Positions 34,701 through 47,290 of a stretch of 64,000 bases of DNA are shown in pieces (the stretch's first letter is position 1; each line of letters opens with the position of its first letter). Under the pieces are notes generated by a model. The model searched no databases and was not told where the DNA came from. It worked only from the letters and a program-made list of their open reading frames with translations. The position numbers and the translations under genes were made by a program. The stretch is taken from assembly GCF_949987535.1 (NCBI RefSeq), contig NC_080074.1, positions 23,209,268-23,273,267 of the forward strand. The letters are read 5' to 3'. The stretch is from Balaenoptera acutorostrata (taxonomy: Eukaryota; Chordata; Mammalia; Artiodactyla; Balaenopteridae).

Positions 34701-37700
34701 GAGTATAGCCAGGAGAGGCACCATTACAGCTACAAAGTGGTTCTCAGCCTTTTTCTTTTTTTTCCACTTGACAGTACTGAATTGGTCTTTGGAATGCGTG
34801 TGAAATCATGACCTGTTTTACTCTGAGCTGCTTAATATTAAAATATTCACAGTTCACCTTTGCATACTTTTTAAAAATTCATTTTTGTTTGGAAAGTAAA
34901 CATTTTAATGTCTGGGTTTTTTTTTTCCATTTTGTATTTTAAAATACAACTCTATTTTCACACTCCATTAAATTTCTCTTATTGGATAGCCTGCTGTCTA
35001 AGAGGTTGAGACATTTGGTTGAGAATCACTAAGCAGAGCTCTTGGGGTGGCATGCAAAGGGCCTCTTTTGAGGTGCCGTGTCAGGCACACCCCTCCTCCT
35101 GTGCATGGGAATTTCTGGCACTTGGGGACCACAGTGTCTATGCGTTGCCTGGTACTGATGCTCCAGTGACCCCGCAGTTCCTCCTGAACACGTAAATTCT
35201 AACCAGTGCTTTTTCGTGTTCAGAAGTGGCCATCTCTGCTCTTTATCATCAAAAGGAACAAATTCAAGATAACCAGCTGCATTTGACCAAACCAGCATTC
35301 TTTGTTGCTGAAGATGTTTTAAAAGAACTGCAGCAGCATCTTGCTTTCATGTGTGTGTGAATGTTTGTAGGAGACCTTTCCTTACATTCACATCCAAATA
35401 CATGTATACATATTTATAAGTATAGAGCTATATGTAGCCCTCTTCAAAGCTGTAGAGATAATGGAAAGTAAATGTAATCACATATATCATACATGTTTGG
35501 ATAGCCCACCTCTGTTATTTGTCAGAATTATTGAAAGTGAAACCTGAAAATAACCGTTGTCATTTAAAATCATTTTAGTTTTTCATTAAGTGTTCTCAGT
35601 AGAGAATAATGTTTGTTAATATTCAGATCTAAATTTACAAGCAGGTAGGTGGGAGCAGTTCCTAGTAGAAAAGATTTAAAAGCTTCTATTAAAAAAATCA
35701 ATTAAATCCTAATTTTAAAAATTCTTTAAAGAATAATACAAGGCTTGGAAAATACCATATCTTCCTGTTCATGTTAGAAAACTAAGTCGTAATCATAGCT
35801 TTTAATTATCTACTGACATCCTTACAGAACTTTTTTCTCAAGAAGTAAGTAAGAATATAGACGATGTTTCCCCTTTGTATTCTCAGAACATACAGAATAT
35901 GTGGTATCTTCAGTTTCCATTTTTGGGGATAGAGAGCTATATGATATGATGTTTTAGAATTATATGTCTGGTGCACATGAACTAAAACCTTGCAGTTTTA
36001 CCACCTTTTGAAATAATGAAAAGATTAAAAGCTACATTTTAGAATCCGCCATCCAATAAAAATCTATGAAATTTTGCAATTTTTTTTCTGTTATAACTAA
36101 ATTCAGTTAGCGGTTTTATACTTTTCAGCTGGTGGTATGAGACATTTAATTTAATTACATTATATTGGGTATGGCCCAATTATAATCCTTCAAACTCAGC
36201 AGGCTATGAATTTCTAGTTGGCAGTTGACAAATACCTATTAAGCAGAATCAATTCTCCATTTAAAACTTTAATCTCAAATTATGTTCTTCTTTCATATTG
36301 GAAGGTTAATTTTTATTTGAGCTTGAAGGGATAGTTAATAATGTACATTTTCCTCTGTTTAACTGATGTATATTAAAGGAAATAAATACATACATATATG
36401 CCAAGTAAACAAGGTTTTAATCCATGGCCAAATTCTTGGATTGTTAAGAGCATTCAATACGTGAACCTGAAGAAAAGCTTTTTCTCTAAGTATTTTAAGC
36501 TTTAAAGAAATATCCTGAAGATATTTAGTAAGAGTGCCCTGGATCATTTTCATTTCTCTTCCGCAATTACTTAAGCCTTTTAAAAAGCACTGCCAGTCAC
36601 TAATAGTTTACAATATGACAGACTTTTACCCCAGACTTTTTCGATTTTATTTTGTTATTCTAATTAAATAGTATTGCTTCATCGTAACCCGTGTTTAGAT
36701 CTACTTTTCAGTAAAGATAAGACTTGATTATAAACCATTATTTCAGGCAAAAGACTTTTTAAGTCTGTTTGATTTTTATTTAATATATAACAAGCATTTT
36801 TAACTGGGAAATTATTAATGTTTTAAACTTAACCTGAAGAAATACAGATATTATCTAGATACGAATGTACTATTTAACAAGAGCTAATACTGGGCTTCAC
36901 AGTTGAAATTATTTTATACGTGAGGCAAAACCCCTTATTTGCTTTTTGGTCTCTACATCTCCTCCGTATTATCACCACTCTACCTGTTTCCTCCATAGCT
37001 CATTCCTGCTGTAATTCAGCCTCCGAAAGGACGGAGACCTAAGGCACCCTTGTTCTCTGAGCACTTTTGTTTTTACTGTCCGTCAACCAGGTGAAGCTGA
37101 ATCCTATCCCAAGGATCAAGGCCACATCTGCCCTTTACAATAGAGTAATGAGGAGTCCATCCATTCCCACTGAATTAATTCCAAAGAGAAGAGTCAACAC
37201 GTACAAGCAGAGTCTTCTAAATATTCTTAGATCTAAGGTTAAAAAAAAATCAGTTGATGAATTTCCAGGAAGAAAGGAAAATTATATCCTTATAAATTCA
37301 ATTTTAAGAACACTTTTCCCTCTGTTTGAAAATGAATTTCTGGAAATAGCACTAAGTATGACAAAATTCAGTTTCTATTTCCAGAAAGGTAGATTCAGTC
37401 CCTGTAGGGAATTTTTAAAATATTTGGACTGGAGCAAAGTTTCTGGGCCTCAAAGAAAATAAAGTAAGGATTCTGTTTCTCTTCCCTATAATTATCTCCC
37501 CCCATTGCACGTGGGGGAAGTGTGTCAGATCACTCTGGATTCAAAGCAGTGGTTTGTGATTTCTGGACAAAGTGGAGTCATAGGAGAGCAGATGATGGCG
37601 CTGCCTAAACAGATTAAATGGAAGCACCACTGATTTCTTCAAGTGGTTATCAAATAAGAGATGGAAATGATCTCCAGACTGAGGTGCTGTATGCTGGGGC

Positions 37701-37739
37701 TTGTAATTCCCAAAATGGCTGCTGCGACGTCTGTGGATG

Positions 37740-37930
37740 ATGTAAATATTTGCATCAGCATTCTGCTTTAAGTATATGTGGAACTCACATTGAAATTCAA
37801 TTATAAAAGTGCCTGAGTTAATTCAGCAATTAGAGAATGAGTTTGCCTAAGATTTGCATGCTTAATGTACGAACACCTCAAATGTCCCCAGAACCCCAGC
37901 TTCACCCCACCCATCCCCACCCCTACCCCG
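37740..37930. promoter_or_regulatory. Two octamer motifs beside a C-rich G4 tract
   Basis: ATTTGCAT at 37748-37755 and 37852-37859, then a C-run tract (37905-37929: C4-A-C3-AT-C4-A-C4-TA-C4) that is a minus-strand G-quadruplex motif. The region is AT-rich and repeat-free, as intronic enhancers often are. Function is inference. Confidence 0.4.
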
Positions 37931-38930
37931 CAACCCTTGCCCCGCAACCCGTGGTACCCCCAGCTCCTGCCATGTCTGCTCAAGCATTTTTGAAAACTGC
38001 CCATTGAGCTTGGCCAAGGTGAACCTCAGCTAAATGATGACAGGGCTAACGTGAAGATTGGATGCTTGGTTTGGGTTGTCACATCAGCGGACACTGGATC
38101 GAAGGATCTTTTGAGGTCAACCAGCTCCTTTTGTATCATTCCACGAAGTTGTGTGCAAACTTCCGTTGTTCCGTTAACAGTGTTACCTGTGACTTAAATG
38201 TACAACACCTGTTTGCTATGTTGTTGTTGCTTTATCAAGGGAGGGGGGAGAACAGGGGAGAAGGTTAATGGGGGGAGATTAGAGGATGATTTGCTAGATG
38301 TGGGGAGAGCTTTTAGTTAAGTACTCACAGCTGCATGTTTCCAGAGTTTTAACTGTTATTTAAAGGTTATTACACTCAGCTTCAAAAGAATATTGAAATT
38401 CGCATATTCTGCATTTTTAATTTTATACTAGTTTTTTTAAGAGCAAATCACAGCCAGTTGAAATAAAGACTGGAGAGATAATAAAGATCCAAACGTTTGA
38501 GAGAGAAGGAAAAGAAAAGATCAAAATAGGAAGTCAGAGGAAAACTTACTCCTAATTAATTAATTGCAATCAGTTATTGCTTTCACAAAATAACAGTTTG
38601 TATAAACATGAAGAAAAAACTCAAGAATGAGTCAGGGATGGGTCATAAAACATAGGATTTTTGTTTAAAAATGCTAAAGTAAATATTCCAGATAAAGCCT
38701 TAACAATATCAACAGACGGGAGATGGGAGAACGGAGCCCTGTGAGAGTAAATCAGCAACTAGAACGAAACTAACACACAGAGTAGCTCAGGGCAGAGCGT
38801 AAGAGACGAGCAGAGGAGTTCTGACTGGTCACACGCTCTGGTGAGAAGCCAAGGAGATGATAATACGAGGCTCACTTTGCTCTTACCGTGGTTGGGAGTC
38901 ACCCATCTTAAGGAGAAAAGCTTCAGGCTC

Positions 38931-38990
38931 TCTGCTTCATGAAAAGGCTTGTGCATTCCTCTGCCTCTATGAAAAGGCCTTTGCATTCCT
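38931..38990. repeat. Two-copy 30-bp tandem duplication
   Basis: 38931-38960 and 38961-38990 share GAAAAGGC..TGCATTCCT at exactly 30-bp spacing, with about five differences. Confidence 0.8.
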
Positions 38991-40439
38991 AAGGGGCTCT
39001 AGAATTCTTTTGTTTTTTAAAGCCAGTTAGAAATTTCCAGATGGCAAAGCCTATGCCTAACCCTTTCCAGAAATGACAGCCATCTCACATTCCTCCTAAT
39101 GTAAGTCCAAACTGCACAGAAAAAAAAGTGGAATGGTAGTCCTCTTCCCCAAAACACACATCCTATTTAAGCTATTCCTGGAGACTTGGGGCTCTTAACC
39201 TTTTGAACTTTCTAGAGCATTTCAAAGAATTTAATGAAAGTTATGGACTTTTTTCCCCCAAAACATACACCTACATCCAAAATCTGGCATTCTTATTCCA
39301 GACTTCTTGAAAATCCTCCTTAAGAAACCCGTTTGCCAGTACTTCTGTGGAACTTTGTCTCTAGCCAAGGTTTTATTTGGTTTTGGAGCTCATGAGACCT
39401 CTTTATACTCTTCCAGCTCCTGAGAAAGGTAATTTCTCATAACTCTGTAAGACCAACCAAATCCAGGTTAGAAGAGAGTGGCTTTGGAAATCTGCCTGTT
39501 GTCTAGTTTTAGTTATGTCCAACAAAGAACCGAATCTTGAACAATCAGAATCTTTACGAGGGAAAAGAGTGAGAAATCTCCTAACACGGGCCTTTGACTT
39601 TATAGATGCTCATACGAAACCATTACAGTAATAAAACATATCGAGGTTAACCTCATGGAAAATGATAATTAAAATGATAGAATGTCCTTCTGTCTTAGGC
39701 CTGTCTTAGTGGACGTTTATGTACTATATGATACACCAGCATATGGGAATGTGCTTGTATTTGTGGTCAGGATCCTCAAGTACATGCATATGCACGTATG
39801 ACCAAACCTGGTATTTAAATATTTATTCTTCATTCATGCTTTAGGTTTTCTGAGGGAGGTAGCCTAGTATATCCAAGCAAACCACAGTAGTATTGTACTG
39901 ATACCAATGAATTCAGAGGAGGGAAACCAGGTATCATCCATTAGTACATTTTTCTTCTAAAATTCTGTTTAGTGTCACACCTACCGTATCTTTTCTCCAG
40001 AGATATAAAATTATTCAGAGTACATGGTACATGTCCTAACTGGGAACTGAAATCTATGGAACTGTGTATTCTGAATGCAAAAGCAATTCAAACTAAAAAT
40101 TTCAAATAGTCAAGTTTAAAAACAGAGAAGTCAAAGATTATATGTTCTTTTCTGTTGGAACAGAAAATTAGTAAATCATTTATGAATATCTTCATGTTTT
40201 ATTTTAAAATTACTTAGCTTAGGGTGTTATTCTAAAAATAGAATAGGTCAACTTCTTTCATACCTCAAAAATTAACTCAGCTTTGGGAAATATGATGCTA
40301 AGACATATAAAACCATAACAAACATATAATATACATTTGCACATTTACAGCACACAGGTATAAGATGAACTCAGGCCAGCTGTAGGGAATGAACTTGGCC
40401 TACTGCTCATGTTACCTCTAGAATAAATGTGATTTTCAG

Positions 40440-40568
40440 ACAGGAGACTGGGGAGAACCTTCCATTACCTTGCGACCTCCAAACGAAGCCACAGCCTCAA
40501 CTCCAGTGCAGTACTGGCAACACCACCCGGAAAAGCTCATCTTCCAATCATGTGATTACAAAGCTTTT
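40440..40568 (+). CDS. ANKS1B: ANKS1B exon C: linker and start of PTB domain
   Basis: A 129-nt exon of 43 codons, phase 0 on both sides, with acceptor gtgattttcag and donor GTAAGT. The reading frame starts [12 protein letters not shown] and ends S-C-D-Y-K-A-F. The last third ([14 protein letters not shown]) leads into the first strand of the PTB (phosphotyrosine-binding-like) domain, which continues in the next exon with Y-L-G-S-M-L-I. PTB domains of this class bind NPxY-type peptides; in AIDA-1 the domain has been linked to APP-family tails. There is no ATG, and the exon is internal, so it is easily missed by ORF-based searches. The 1910-bp intron to exon D is short compared with its neighbours. 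Confidence 0.95.
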
Positions 40569-42478
40569 GTAAGTTACCCAGAATTCAGTACTTGGGTACC
40601 AGCAGGGATAGAGGGTGCATTTCTAACCTGTTTACTTTTATATTGAAGGTATCCCCAAATGTCCATCACTGAAATTCCTAAAATGTTTTCCCCTTCTCTT
40701 TTTTCTTAAAGTAGCCTTCTCGCCACAGAGAAAGTCCAAATAAATAGAGCTTTATAACCCTTTTAATCTTGTAAGCTTAAGGTCTGTTTTGTCTTCTTAT
40801 ATAGTTGTATATTTTAAATTAAATGTGATAAACTGCTATCTTAAAATGGAAATGAGTATAAATACAGCACATATAGACGTTTCCACTTACAAATCTCAAA
40901 ACATTGGGTCTACTGCTCTATATAAATACCAGATTCTTTTCATTGTCATCATTTGGATTATATTACAGTACTGGGCTTTTTTTTTTTTTTTTTTTGAAAT
41001 AGGAGAGGGAATCAGGCTTAGCTGAGAATTGTGAATGATATGAACAGGTAAATGTTCAAAAGATACCATTGGTTTGGGGGCAGGTGGTTGTCATGACTAC
41101 AGCAGGGAAAGTGGCTGAACCCAGGACAGAGCATTGAAACTGTCTCTCTTAAAAATAAATGTTTCAATTAGGACAAAGTTTCCTGATACCTTAAAAGATA
41201 AGGATTTCACCACGATCATTTTCCTTAATTTGATGAAGATGTGGATGTTCTGATTATCTCACAGCAGTTTAGGCTTTTTTTTCATTTTGTGCTATCTGCA
41301 CCTCTTTATATCTTGAAGCATTGGACTCATTTCAATAGTGGTCTTCCCAAAACTGTGGGATTGAAATGCCTCCCTCCTCTAAGGCTCAAATGCCAAATCC
41401 CTGAGCCTTTCTGAGCATGCCTTTCTTGGAAGGCTTTGACCAAACCCTCTGCTATTGTGCCCTTGCACAACCTCTTCAAGTCAGGGACCTCCCGGGTTGG
41501 TAGGACTGATTCCCAACCCAGTTTTTGCAGAGTGCCAGGGTCTCCTCAGTCATGTCAGGAAAATAATTATTTTAATGCACTCTTTTAAAAAAGACATATA
41601 GAGCTCTTTCTATTTTTTTAAGGGAATTAGAGAAAAATGATAAATGGAAAGAGCCCTGTTGAAGCTTCAAAAGGTTGAAGGGGAGTCAACTGATAGAAAG
41701 GCAAAATAGACATTTTGCTAAAAACTATTTGCCCCCCAGCCAGAATTTGAAGCATGCGTGACGATTTGTACCAAGGCCGTATTGGAGCCGATCACCTAAC
41801 AGCAAAGTGGTTGGTCATTCCTGGGAGGAGACATTCTCATCCTTCTCCTGCCCCATTCAGCCCCTCCAGTGTCAGTTTGCACCAAAGACTCAGCTCTCTG
41901 GGCTGTGGAACAACTGTGAATGACATTCCCCCTCCCCGCAGGCTCCCAGCCTGTTCTCAAGTGGATCAACCACAGGGCACACAGCTGTGAATGAAAAAGG
42001 TCCAAAACTGCATCTCTGCCTAAGAACAGCCTAACGTTAATTACCTATGCAGCCAACTAAATCCAAACGGGGGTGCATGTTGCTTAGCTTCTCAGCTGTC
42101 TCATACAACCCTGTAATTACATAGATAGTGACGTGATTTATTTTTGCAGACATAGCTGCCTCAAAAAAAAAAAAGGGAAAACATTTTTAGATGCCCCCGT
42201 TTTGCAGTTAAATATGATCTGAAAGATGGCGTCTTTAGAAACTGCTACAGTTTTATTATAAAGAGCAATTTGCAGCTTTCAGAACTGTGCTTAATTCTGC
42301 TGCATTCTCTCTACATGTGCATTTATTTGTTAGGATTAGTTACTGTTAGTTTTTAAAAGTTATGCAGCAGCCTACAGCCAGGAAACCTGGCCAGTAGTAC
42401 TTCTACAGTCTGCTTTTAAATTGCTACTCATATTTATATTCTGTTTTTCATAAATTGTTGAATTTTTTTGTATTTCAG
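40569..42478 (+). other. ANKS1B: ANKS1B intron between exons C and D
   Basis: A 1910-bp intron with a poly-T run of about 18 bases at 40979-40996. No named repeat was recognised. The last 450 bp before exon D are AT-rich, contain TAATTAC and a TGACGTGA half-palindrome at about 42129, and look like possible conserved regulatory DNA, which is inference only. Confidence 0.85.
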
Positions 42479-42550
42479 TATTTAGGTTCTATGCTGATAA
42501 AAGAGCTCAGGGGGACAGAATCAACCCAAGATGCTTGTGCAAAAATGCGG
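42479..42550 (+). CDS. ANKS1B: ANKS1B exon D: PTB strand 1 and helix
   Basis: A 72-nt exon of 24 codons, phase 0 on both sides. The acceptor follows a good pyrimidine tract (tttttttgtatttcag) and the donor is GTAAGT. It encodes [24 protein letters not shown]: the typical YLGS-type first PTB strand, then the G-x-x-S/T-turn and the helix that precedes strand 2. It is intact and in frame with exon C (...KAF|YLGS...). Downstream it can join either the 12-nt microexon (57259-57270) or directly exon F, because all the junctions are phase 0. A 14.7-kb intron follows. Confidence 0.95.
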
Positions 42551-43659
42551 GTAAGTTTGCCAAACAATTTTATTTCTAGTCACTGAAATACTAAGTACTG
42601 GCTGTGGATATAAATTGCCACTTTTCAGATTACTATTTTCTTCATCTGTTGGTCTGCTGAATCACATTGGTGTTATATAAAAAGGTGTTTGGGTTTTGTT
42701 CATGTTTTTATATTTGAGCTTATGTCACTGTAGTTTGAGCTGATGTCTATTTAATTCAGTTACTCTTATTTTTAAAGATTTAAAGTAATTTTATATACAT
42801 TGATCATTCTCCAGATTAGGAGAAAAATGACCTTTAGTTTACTACAAGAAAATATTTTAAGCACCCACTTGACAGTCTGAGAATATTTATTGAAAAGACT
42901 GCCAACTAACTAAAAATTAACAAATGCAGAATATTGAGAGCATATTATAAAAAGCTAATATTCCTTATGAGCCTTCTTAATTATTCATGTTTTAATGTAA
43001 GAAAAACATTCAACTCTGAGCTGAATCATATAAGGACACAATGTTGACAGAAATGGCAATTCCAAATGTCTGTGATTGGTGGCTGCTGGGTTCTGACGAG
43101 TCTGTATTAGCCAAACCGATTCTCACTCACACTACAGATCCATGTGACCTTTTTCTTTCATGTGTCCTTATTCTTCTTCCTCCATAGCAGATGTGTAGAG
43201 GATATGGTGATATCTGACTGATGATACAAATTAAGAATATCGGACATAGTCCGTATAGCAACTAATCAGGGTCAAATTTAAGATCATTAGCAAGTGAACC
43301 CTAACTTTTGTCATTTATTTTATATGAGCAGCTTTTGGTAGGAAATACTTAAAAGCATATAATTTAACAGTTACAAAGGTAAACATGTAATGTGCATTGC
43401 TCACGAAAAGCTAAATACATGTGAATCTTCATGAATTTGACACCTCAGTATGTAATCGTCATTTTAATATTTTGATCATTTCAGTAGCACAAAAACTGAA
43501 ACAGTTATCCTTCTATTTGATGTAGTTATACTTAAATTGTCAGGACCAGTGAATCTTTATCCCAGGTACTGTGTTTAGATGAAAAACACTGTGACGCATG
43601 CAGGAACTCAAGTTCCAGTTCTGTTGCTGCTTACTTGCCTTAGGAGTCAGTTTTTAGTC

Positions 43660-43925
43660 ATAATAATAATAACTGGTAGCATTTACTGAGTAGTTACAGT
43701 GTGCCAGTCTTCTGTGCTGAATACTTTGAGTGTTCAGCTCATCCAGTCTTTACTTGCAAAGCTATAAAGATTAGTACAATTGTTGATCCCATTTTGCAGA
43801 TGGAGAAACTGAGGCTTAGAGAGCTTAAATAACTTTCTCAAGGTCCGGCAGTGAATAACTTGCCAATCTGGGACTGGGTCTGTCTGACTCCAGAGCCCAA
43901 GTTCTTAACTACTACATTCACCTGC
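43660..43925 (-). mobile_element. MIR SINE, antisense
   Basis: 'gcatttactgagtagttacagtgtgcc', 'cccattttgcagatggagaaactgaggc' and 'ccagagcccaagttcttaactactac' are in antisense MIR order. Confidence 0.85.
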
Positions 43926-45164
43926 TTGTTCTGGGCCTCATTTTCTTAGAAAGTAAGGACATTGGACTGGATGCCCATTAGGGTTATTCCTGGTTTTATA
44001 ATTCTGGGAATCTTGTATACTAAATATCTATCTGATCTAAATTATGTCACCAGTGAACAATAAGAAATGGGAAAGGTTTTCAATCATCAAGCCTCATAAT
44101 AATTTTAGAGCTATTTATGAAGATGTCTAAGAAATTAATTTGGCATCTCTGACGTAATACATCTGAGTCCAGCCACTTCGATGTGGTAATGAGCACAAAT
44201 AGCTCATAGAGCACACAGCACCATTTAAAATACACCAAATCTGTGATTTGAATTTCAATATTTTGAAATTAAGTGGGTCTGAAATTCCATTTGGATAGCA
44301 ATAGCAAAACCATTTTAATAGTCTCAGTGGAGAATAATTTAGTTAAATACTTGTCTATTGCTTAAAATGAAAAGGCCATCTATTTAGAAGCCAGTCTTCT
44401 GTTCTTTGGGGTGTTTTTCCAGTTTGCTGCCCTTGGTGTTTATTTTGGGTAGTTTACATGAAGATAATAACTTTATTGCTTCTTAGGATATCATAAACCC
44501 TTATTTACCATCTTGATTAAATAAACATCAGTCTTTGATACAGTAGCTGAAGTTGCACGCACTGGATTCACCAGAGCCTTTCAAAACCAGAAGCGCAGAT
44601 TTGATCTGTTATCTGGAACTATTGAATTGTGAATTAGAGCCCTCACCAACTAAAAATGGTGTGGATCTCAACTTGCAGTTAACGTTCAGTTTGAACCTCC
44701 AGTTGCTGTTTTCTCTCTTTTCAACATGGTTGCATTTCAGCCAAAAGTCCCAGTGTAATCCAGTCTCCCCAGGGGAAATACTTAAGGGCACAGATGATCT
44801 TAAAATTAATATACCGTAATGTCACTGGGCCAAAGTATGGTGCACTAAAACTTTACCTGGTTTCCTCTTTCAATTCGATTGAAAAAAAAAAAGTTTTCAA
44901 TTCAACAGTATGAATTTTAGCTGAAATTAAAATTTCTTTCCCAGTAAGAAGTAAATCAGTGTAGTTCCTTATTCTGAGAACTATTTCCTTAAATGTGTTT
45001 TGTTAACAAAGATGACTACAATTTGGCTCCTGCTGTCACTGAGTACAATTAAGTGGAGGAGGCCAACATGTTAACATTAATTCTAGGAGTAGCAGAAGTA
45101 TCACCATAGAGTATCACCATGTTGCCATCAGGCGTGTTCTCCTAAAATCAGTTTACTGGGATTA

Positions 45165-45405
45165 ATAACAGTTAACACTTGAGAGCTGTGGGCCAGGCCC
45201 TGCACAAGTGAAATGTACATTAATTCATTTAATCATGAGATAAGTATTGCTATTGTCCCCACTTTCCATATGGGGAGACAAAGGCCAAGGAAGGTTAAGT
45301 AACTTGCCCAAGGTCACCCAGCCAGTGAGTAGTGGAACCAGGATTTGAACCCAGGCAGTCTAACTCCACCACCCACACTCGAATGCCCAGGCTGTACCAC
45401 CTCTC
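45165..45405 (-). mobile_element. MIR SINE, antisense
   Basis: 'ttaagtaacttgcccaaggtcacccagccagtgagtagtgg' and 'aaccaggatttgaacccaggc' are near-consensus antisense MIR. Confidence 0.88.
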
Positions 45406-45964
45406 ACATGTGCCAGTGGAACGTTTATTGTCCTGAGTTATAAAATAGCTGAAAAGGTGGATCATTTATGTTGATAAAGAAATAACTTTAGGAACCCTCA
45501 AAGAGTGTGTAAGATTAGTACCAACTAAATTAAACCATTTAGGTACAGACATATGTAGTAATTTGGGCTACATTCCAATGTACTAACATAAATAAAAATT
45601 TCAGGAGATATTTTTTGCATCCTTAGCAACTATAAATATTTCTTTCCATAACACTTACTTTAACACGTTCAGTTTGCCCCAGCAGAAACCAAACACAGTT
45701 TTCCCTTCTCAGGTAGTCATGATTGGTTATTTTCTGAGTTTATATAAACCTGTTTATTCATCTCTAAGGTCCCATCAGTTCTGAAATAAAGATAATTCTA
45801 CACTACTCTCCTGGTGTTCTATTATACACCTATTATTTCAATTAAAAATACACCATAATTAACTAACATGTGTGAGATGATAGTAATTCATATCATTCTA
45901 CAATATGGAATCACTTCTCTCTTTGTTTGTTCAGGTTAACCAGTCTCTTTCCTCTTCAAACTGT

Positions 45965-46625
45965 CTTAAGATTTTTTAATTAATAGACTTAACTTTTAGA
46001 GAAGTTTTGGGTTCACAAGAAAATTGGGCATAAAGCACAGAAAGGTCCCTCCATCACCAGCAACCTCACAGTCTCCCCTATTACTAACATCTTTCATTAG
46101 TGCGGTACATTTGTCACAGTTATGAACCAATATTGATATATTATTATTAACTAAGGTCCATGGTTTACATTAGCGTTCATTCTTTGTGTTATACAGTGTT
46201 TTGGGTTTTGACAAGTGCATAATGTCATGTGTCCACCATTACGATACCATACAGAATAGTTTCACAACCTAAAAATCCCCTGAGCTCCACCTACTCACCT
46301 CTTCTCTCTGCTGCTACCGTAACGCCTGACAACCACTGACCTTTTTATTATATCCACAGTTTTGTCTTTTCCAGAATGTCATGTAGTTGGAATCATACAG
46401 TAGGTAGCCTTTTCAGACTGGCTTCTTTCACTTAGCAGAATGCATTTAAGGTTCCTCTGTGTCTTTTGTAGCTCACTTCTTTTTATCACTGAGTAGTATT
46501 CCATTGTATGGATGTACCACAGTTTGTTTATCCATTCACCTATTGAAGGCCATCCTGATTGTTTCCAAGTTTTGGCAGTTATGAATAGAGCTGCTGTAAA
46601 CACTTTTATGCAGGTTTTCATTGTA
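45965..46625 (-). mobile_element. Old L1 (L1M-type) 3' region, antisense
   Basis: 'tttgggttcacaagaaaattgggcataaagcac', 'gtagttggaatcatacagtaggtagccttttcagactggcttc' and 'gagtagtattccattgtatggatgtaccacag' belong to old mammalian L1 3' ends. The minus frame 46621-46379 (M-E-Y-Y-S-V-I-K) is its ORF2 relic. Confidence 0.85.
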
Positions 46626-47129
46626 AGATTCCCCCCGTCCCTGGAAGAATTATCTTCTGAATTGTGTTTAGTGAAAAAGAATCAATAGAAACTTGCAAGA
46701 AACCCTGATCATTTTTAAAGTAAAATTGCAGTTTTTGCCTTATCTTTTAGAGTTTTGTTTTGTTTTGTTTTTAATAAAAGCCTACGAGACTATCCATGTC
46801 TTGATACTGAGGCATACTTTTAGGAAGAATAATTTCTATGAATTATTTTGCACCTTAGTGGTACAACTGGGCCGCTTATTTCCTTTCCCATGACAGCTTT
46901 ACAGACATGTCTATTTAAAATTAAAAATTTAAAACATATTAGTAATATGTGAGGAGTTGTAAAAGATACCCGTTTAATCTGAACACATTCATTTAGTGCT
47001 GCCTTTATGTTCCTGGTTGGGTTTTCCAGCCAGATTTGTGCTCAGAGCAGAGTCTTCCTTTCTAAAAGGATTCCTGAGAGGAATCCTAGCTCTGTGGTCC
47101 TGAATACGACGCTACCCTAACATATTCCC

Positions 47130-47290
47130 CGCAGAACATGGAACCTTCCCTCTGTCACACCTCACATCACACTGTGTGACATCTGGTTACGCCTGCCCTG
47201 CGCCCCTTAGAAGGCAGGAACCGTGCGTGCTGTATCCCCAGGGTCTGCTGTATAATAGCTACCTTAGGAAGTAGCTGTGATGGTTCCATA
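47130..47290 (+). mobile_element. L2 3' end, sense
   Basis: 'cccttagaaggcaggaaccgtgcgtgctgtatccccagggtctgctgtataatagc' matches the L2 3' block ('gggcagggactgtgtc...tatccccagcgcc'). Confidence 0.65.

Larger units (their letters stand above)
12792..40439 (+). other. ANKS1B: ANKS1B 27.6-kb intron between exons B and C
   Basis: A large intron, GTAAGG...gattttcag. Listed repeats occupy 16.0-17.1, 17.3-18.8, 19.6-19.9, 20.7-22.3, 23.1-24.0, 24.6-24.8, 28.2-29.3 and 30.2-30.4 kb. Unique-looking blocks with no supported gene include 12.8-15.9, 19.0-19.6, 19.9-20.7, 22.3-23.0, 24.8-28.1, 29.3-30.2, 32.5-34.5, 35.4-37.0 and 38.0-40.4 kb. Small ORFs there lack start context, splice support or known motifs. 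Confidence 0.9.
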
